Source: Phoronis ovalis
Taxonomy: Eukaryota > Phoronida > Phoronidae
Reading direction: 5' to 3'
Assembly (NCBI GenBank): GCA_028565635.1
Contig: JAOXYB010068278.1
Location: forward strand, 11,823-24,307
Length of the DNA stretch: 12,485 bases
How positions within the stretch are numbered: position 1 is the first letter of the stretch; the number at the start of each line of letters is the position of its first letter. The notes under the pieces were generated by a model. That model was not told the DNA's origin and searched no databases. It worked only from the letters and a program-made list of their open reading frames with translations. Below are positions 8,711-12,485 of this stretch, piece by piece. The position numbers and the translations under genes are program-made.

Positions 8711-8913
8711 CTAGATATCTCCATCTTCAATCCCAGCGTGGTACCAAGAACTCTGGCCAAAATTGATCACGTGGTGCGTAGTGCCCCGGACGATACCTAG
8801 CACCTTAAACACAAAATAAATATTCTTACATGTGGCATTTATCCCAGAAATGTAGAAAACGTCGAAGACAATGGGGGAAAATAAATAACTACTTTTAATA
8901 AGTGTGTTTTTCT
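8711..8913 (-). pseudogene. GC-richer, exon-like open reading of unknown identity
   Basis: A minus-strand frame without an ATG stays open for about 66 codons and ends at the TAG at 8713-8711. Its last part reads KVLGIVRGTTRHVINFG followed by QSSWYHAGIEDGDI. That part (about 8714-8806) has a GC content far above the surroundings and a protein-like composition. An acceptor-like TGTTTAAG precedes GTGCTAGG at 8803. I do not recognise the family. It could be a relic exon, a piece of a transposon ORF, or part of a dispersed repeat. Confidence 0.3.
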
Positions 8914-9467
8914 ATTTTACGGTCGCGTATACGGCAACTTTGCAAAATCTGCTGATAATATCTTATACAAGCTATATTAGTGTTCCGGTTACCATAATTA
9001 ATATGTTGTCCAGTACACTTTATATATTACCGAAGTGTATTAATTGTGGTTTACAGCAACGTTTCGGCCACTATAGTATACTCGAGTAATTATTGATAAA
9101 TTAACGTAATACCAACATATGTCCAATCTGTCATCTGAAGAACTGAATTCATTTTTACAGTCCTATATCAACTCTCTCACATCTATCATATTTGTAGTTT
9201 TCTGTTGGTACTTAGAGACGATGGACAACAATTCGTTTCCCAGTTCAGTAGCACATTTTCAAAATACCCATTCCCAATCTCCCGATAAAACATTTTGCCA
9301 ACGACAGGTATAAAGCCCAGTTTGACCTTCTACACCTATTTAGGACCTTTACTGTAACCACAGTTCTCCAGGGTACCACAAAATAATATCCTCAAAAACG
9401 TGATGAATTGTTTTAAAGTACATCTGGGTCATCCAGATTTTTTGGATAACTAACAACTGGACGATTG
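8914..9467. other. Intergenic stretch, nothing recognised
   Basis: AT-rich DNA with two short plus-strand frames (8904-9089 and 9119-9313) that have no recognisable motif, no promoter and no splice context. I regard them as chance. Confidence 0.45.
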
Positions 9468-9925
9468 TCAAAGTGTTGACAATACAGTTTGATGACGAAA
9501 ATGACATATTAAAATGTAATAAATACAAATATTCTGAACACATATCTACATGAAACATATTTCAAACGCTTTCATAATATTGACATTGTTCGTTACGTAT
9601 TTTAAAAGTGCAAGATCATGACACAGTTTCAAATTGTTGATAATGCAATTTGATGACGAAAAGACATACATACGTGTAATAAACACGAATATTTAGAACA
9701 TATACATGTATCTCTACATAAAACACATAATTAAAATGGTTTACATTTCATAATATTGATAGTGTATCATGTGCATGATGACATATTCTCAAAATGTTGA
9801 TATAGCAACTTTTTAACGAAAATGACAAATAAACATAAACATAAAAAAAACACAAATAAACACTAAAATTCGGAGTACATGAAACAAATTGCATTCGCTG
9901 TATATTTCATGGTATTGGTGTTCAG
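9468..9925. repeat. Short tandem array, 3 copies of a 160-161 bp unit
   Basis: Three diverged units are anchored by GTTGAC/GTTGAT at 9475, 9636 and 9796, giving periods of 161 and 160. Each anchor is followed by an (A/T)TTTGATGACGAAAA-type block, weaker in the third unit (TTTTTAACGAAAATGAC). Later shared blocks are TGTAATAAA with ACGAATATT or ACAAATATT, then ACATGAAACA or ACATAAAACA, then TTCATAATATTGA. The array stops exactly where the foldback element begins. The period equals that of the array in HDHD5 intron 1. Confidence 0.75.
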
Positions 9926-10102
9926 GGGCCCGTTGTCTGAAACATCTTATAGTTACGATTCCGTAAGTACTTACAATTCCGTAACTTTGTAAAGATACTT
10001 GTACACGAATTTAAAGTTGTGATTTTTTCTGGCAGCGCATTTTGCTTCCGTAAGTCATGATTTACGAAATCGTAATTTTACGATGTTTCTCACAACGGGC
10101 TC
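9926..10102. mobile_element. 177 bp foldback (MITE-like) element
   Basis: The ends are long inverted repeats. The left arm, 9926-9966, begins GGGCCCGTTGTCTGAAACAT. The right arm, 10102-10062 on the minus strand, begins GAGCCCGTTGTGAGAAACAT. By eye 34 of 41 positions match. The centre has no coding capacity, so any movement would depend on a transposase supplied elsewhere. I cannot identify a clean target-site duplication, so the exact ends and the superfamily are undecided. Confidence 0.65.
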
Positions 10103-10103
10103 T

Positions 10104-10178
10104 AGGGCTACCTGCTATCCCCTGATTACGACCTACAATCCAGGGCTACCTGCTGTCCACCGACTAGGACCTACAATC
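10104..10178. repeat. 38 bp tandem duplication
   Basis: AGGGCTACCTGCTATCC... (10104) is repeated as AGGGCTACCTGCTGTCC... (10142). Both end in GGACCTACAATC or CGACCTACAATC, with about 5 differences over 37 bases. It lies immediately beside the foldback element and is GC-richer than its surroundings. Confidence 0.7.
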
Positions 10179-10179
10179 G

Positions 10180-11470
10180 TCACTGGTAATAATCCGTAAT
10201 ATACGATTTTTGGTCATTAATGGGTGGATGGATGTCGGGAAGCTCTGTGTTATATATTAGAAATATCATGTGAACAAATTTGAGTTCAATGATAGAGATG
10301 TAAATATATGTTGGGGTCATTTTTATTCAAACCCTCAAAGCCATGAGATATATTCTTAAAATTTGCATATAACTTAATTACCTGTCCAGTACTATTCATT
10401 ATGTGAATACGCTATTACATACCAGTCTTAAAGCAGCATAAATAGCCTGAGTAAAGAAAGGACAGAGCACAACCGGCTAGGACATTGAACACATCAGAAG
10501 TACAACTAATATGTGATACCCGGGATGTGATAACCTTGAAAATGTATTTGGACGTAGGAGTGCAATTGGTTTTGTGAAGGATGTCATGGTTAAACACATC
10601 ATAGTAACTCCATCATAATGAGAAAGCTGAAAACTTTATAAACGTATGGAATTAATAGTCGAGGCAAGTGAAAATCTGTGTACTAGTATACTAGTGAACT
10701 GCAACTACCATAATTCATCAGTTTCTTTACAATAAGTAATAGGATAAAGGGAAAACGGGACAATTTGACAACACTGGTTTTTCTGAACGATACTACACTT
10801 CCTAATAACCGTCATGGATGAACATAATTATATTAATTTTGCATCGAGATTAAACTGGTAATATTACTTTAAATTAACATTCCAATGGGGAGGAAGATTG
10901 GTACAATAGCAAGAAGAAGGATCAAATTATAAACAATCTGTGTTATGTTCACTGTCCTTTAAAATTGAATCTTGTATTACATTCAAATATAAAGGGTGTT
11001 GTACGTAAAACGATATTCGCTTCAATTTCTTCACGCTTACTAATCCAACCCAAATTAAAAGGAAATAGACACAACATCGTCACACTCTGATATTGACATT
11101 GTCCTCTTACACAGTCTAACTTTAGGTTGATACATTTTTAGACAGGTCTGTAAAAATATATTTATTTTACATAATATATCAACTGGAAGTAAAACAAGAA
11201 AGGTCTTTAAAGTAGACAGCAGGAAACGAAGTATTTTGAATGAAGTAGCATTGTATGCATACATATTCTAGATTAATGATAACCTCATACGTACTGTAAC
11301 GGAGCCCCAAACATGTATTAAGGAGGTCTAAGATTCATCGAACCTCCCTAAATTACCACTACAACAATTTTAACAAGCAAATAATTATAGAAAAACCTAA
11401 TGCAATTTCACAAAAGTTGAACCCCAACGTAAAATCCTGGTATCGCCCCTGTTCAGGTTGCACGGTAATT
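10180..11470. other. Intergenic stretch, no gene recognised
   Basis: AT-rich DNA. I note only a 14 bp palindrome ACTAGTATACTAGT (10682-10695) and a small hairpin built from AAGGAGGT and ACCTCCCT near 11318-11350. The open frames here are short and without motifs. Confidence 0.45.
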
Positions 11471-11474
11471 TTGG

Positions 11475-11820
11475 TTGACAAAGATATCAAGTTATAAAAC
11501 AGCATTCGTTTTGACATTCATGCAACAGGCCTTTGGCGTAATGGATACGTTCACTGTCAAACGAGGCTCTGATCATGAAGATTTCATTCACTGGATTATT
11601 TTTGAGGTTCATCTCTCAGTTTCCACATTTTATTATGTTCATGGAGATACGAGCTCCATTTGTGTCGATCGAGGGTCAAGAGTTCACATGGTGAGAAACT
11701 GGGATTCGTGCGGTGAAAGCTGTGGCTCGAGAGTGTCGTGCGAAGAATGGTGGGCCTGGAGTTACTAAAATGGCTGTTTTTGACCATCGACAGTCTTTCC
11801 ACAATCTTTGTTGTATTTCT
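11475..11820 (+). pseudogene. GC-richer, coding-like segment with a frame change
   Basis: A 97-codon ATG frame (11475-11768) ends in RNWDSCGESCGSRVSCEEWW. In the shifted frame, open from 11695, the same DNA reads TGIRAVKAVARECRAKNGGP followed by GVTKMAVFDHRQS, which looks more like a globular protein. That frame reaches a donor-like CTGTACAG|GTGC near 11825. Composition is clearly above the AT-rich background. I do not recognise the family. It may be a pseudogene with a frameshift, or an exon whose boundary lies near 11695. Confidence 0.25.
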
Positions 11821-12060
11821 GTACAGGTGCTTTTTAAAAACTATATATTTCTCCTTTAGTGGTGGAATTTTATATTTTTTGTAATTTCAGTATATATTTT
11901 AGAATATATATATATGTCGCATAAATATTTCTCTTTCCTCTGTAACATTAGTAAAAAATGTAAATGAAAGTTTATCCGTGACTATTTTAAAACTAGAAAA
12001 GCCGTTTTTTAATGTACGATGATGTTTAGGAGTCAAGGGCTGAAGCATATCATTCGTCAT

Positions 12061-12079
12061 TAGCGCCATCTGGTGGACA
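12061..12079 (-). promoter_or_regulatory. CTCF-like motif
   Basis: TAGCGCCATCTGGTGGACA on the given strand is the reverse complement of a CCACCAGATGGCGCTA-type core. It agrees at about 16 of 19 positions with the vertebrate CTCF consensus and fits the ACCAGATGGCGC form known from Drosophila. It lies between HDHD5 and the presumed next promoter. Confidence 0.4.
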
Positions 12080-12166
12080 AGATTCATTTTGCACCAGTCT
12101 AGTGCTAAACTTAACTTTTCTTTTTAAAGCTAGTTAAATTCTTTAAAAACATAATTGGCAAAAATA

Positions 12167-12211
12167 ACTGATGTTTACTAAAAGTATATATAATAAATAA
12201 TAAACATCAGT
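12167..12211. repeat. Hairpin with perfect 11 bp arms
   Basis: ACTGATGTTTA (12167-12177) and TAAACATCAGT (12201-12211) are perfect inverted copies around a 23 bp AT-rich loop. Confidence 0.5.
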
Positions 12212-12296
12212 ATCAAAGTCTTTTCTTACCCGTATATTCGTGATATTTATAATTGACATATATATTTATTATTATGACAAACAACTGGTTATGTAG

Positions 12297-12316
12297 TCTC
12301 GCGAGATGTATATAAG
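12297..12316 (+). promoter_or_regulatory. TCTCGCGAGA palindrome plus TATA box, candidate rightward promoter
   Basis: The exact 10 bp palindrome TCTCGCGAGA (12297-12306), a known animal core-promoter motif, is followed at once by TATATAAG (12309-12316). A start site would be expected near 12340. The first ATG after it (12376) opens only nine codons before TAA, so it is either an upstream ORF or part of a 5' UTR. The gene served would lie beyond the window. Orientation is inferred from the TATA box alone, since the palindrome is symmetric. Confidence 0.4.
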
Positions 12317-12485
12317 GTATACATAAGGAAAGAGAATTTTGAGATACTTGGGTCGTTGGCAGGCAACCAGTAAACATGTCGTCTGACTCTGAACCAATAA
12401 TTTAATTTATAAGCAAAAACCCTGTGGTAGAACAGCAGGCATTATTTACAGTTAAATAGAGATCTAACTTAAGAAAAAGTATATA

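Larger units (their letters stand above)
11830..12290. other. Intergenic stretch with a CTCF-like site and a hairpin
   Basis: AT-rich DNA with no convincing ORF. It contains the CTCF-like motif at 12061-12079 and the 11 bp-arm hairpin at 12167-12211, listed separately. Confidence 0.5.

Noticed and set aside
11899-12087. 62-codon minus-strand ORF considered as a first exon with a leader
   Set aside because: The start overlaps the CTCF-like site, the sequence is not leader-like, and no donor joins it in phase to the exon at 6497.
1-12485. tRNA, rRNA or CRISPR array
   Set aside because: No B-box-like GGTTCGAATCC with a foldable clover leaf, no rRNA blocks, and no evenly spaced short repeats with unique spacers.

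Overview
The window looks like nuclear DNA of an animal, most likely a bivalve or other marine mollusc. The evidence is a very AT-rich background, a multi-exon gene with GT-AG introns, TATA-type promoters, a poly(A) signal, and short arrays of a roughly 160 bp tandem repeat of the kind known from bivalves. The animal assignment is firm. The mollusc assignment is an inference from repeat structure, not from a database match.

The one clearly functional gene runs right to left over about 1-7100. It is an orthologue of HDHD5 (older name CECR5), a HAD-superfamily subclass IIA hydrolase. Seven coding exons (6473-6297, 3060-2866, 2519-2407, 2264-2128, 1840-1620, 1342-1200, 869-512) join with matching phases at all six junctions. 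They give 1344 nt, that is 447 codons plus TGA. All the HAD motifs are present. The first coding exon replaces the expected mitochondrial presequence with an acidic tract of degenerate 9-10 residue NGN repeats. A probable non-coding first exon (about 7035-6928) with two TATA-like boxes upstream, and an AATAAA signal 70 nt after the stop, complete the model.

Intron 1 (3061-6296) is 3.2 kb, far longer than the others (142-346 bp), and holds most of the repeats in the gene. These are a two-to-three-copy array of a 160-165 bp unit (about 3235-3640), inverted CRE-like motifs around it, and a decayed protein-like reading (about 4506-4790) inside a weak inverted repeat.

The region from about 7100 to 12290 has no gene I can recognise. 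It contains a second short array with a 160 bp period (about 9468-9925), a 177 bp foldback (MITE-like) element directly next to it (9926-10102), and a 38 bp tandem duplication (10104-10178). There are also two GC-richer, exon-like stretches of unknown identity (8711-8913 minus, about 11475-11820 plus). The last 190 bases hold a TCTCGCGAGA palindrome followed by a TATA box, which suggests the promoter of a rightward gene that continues past the window.
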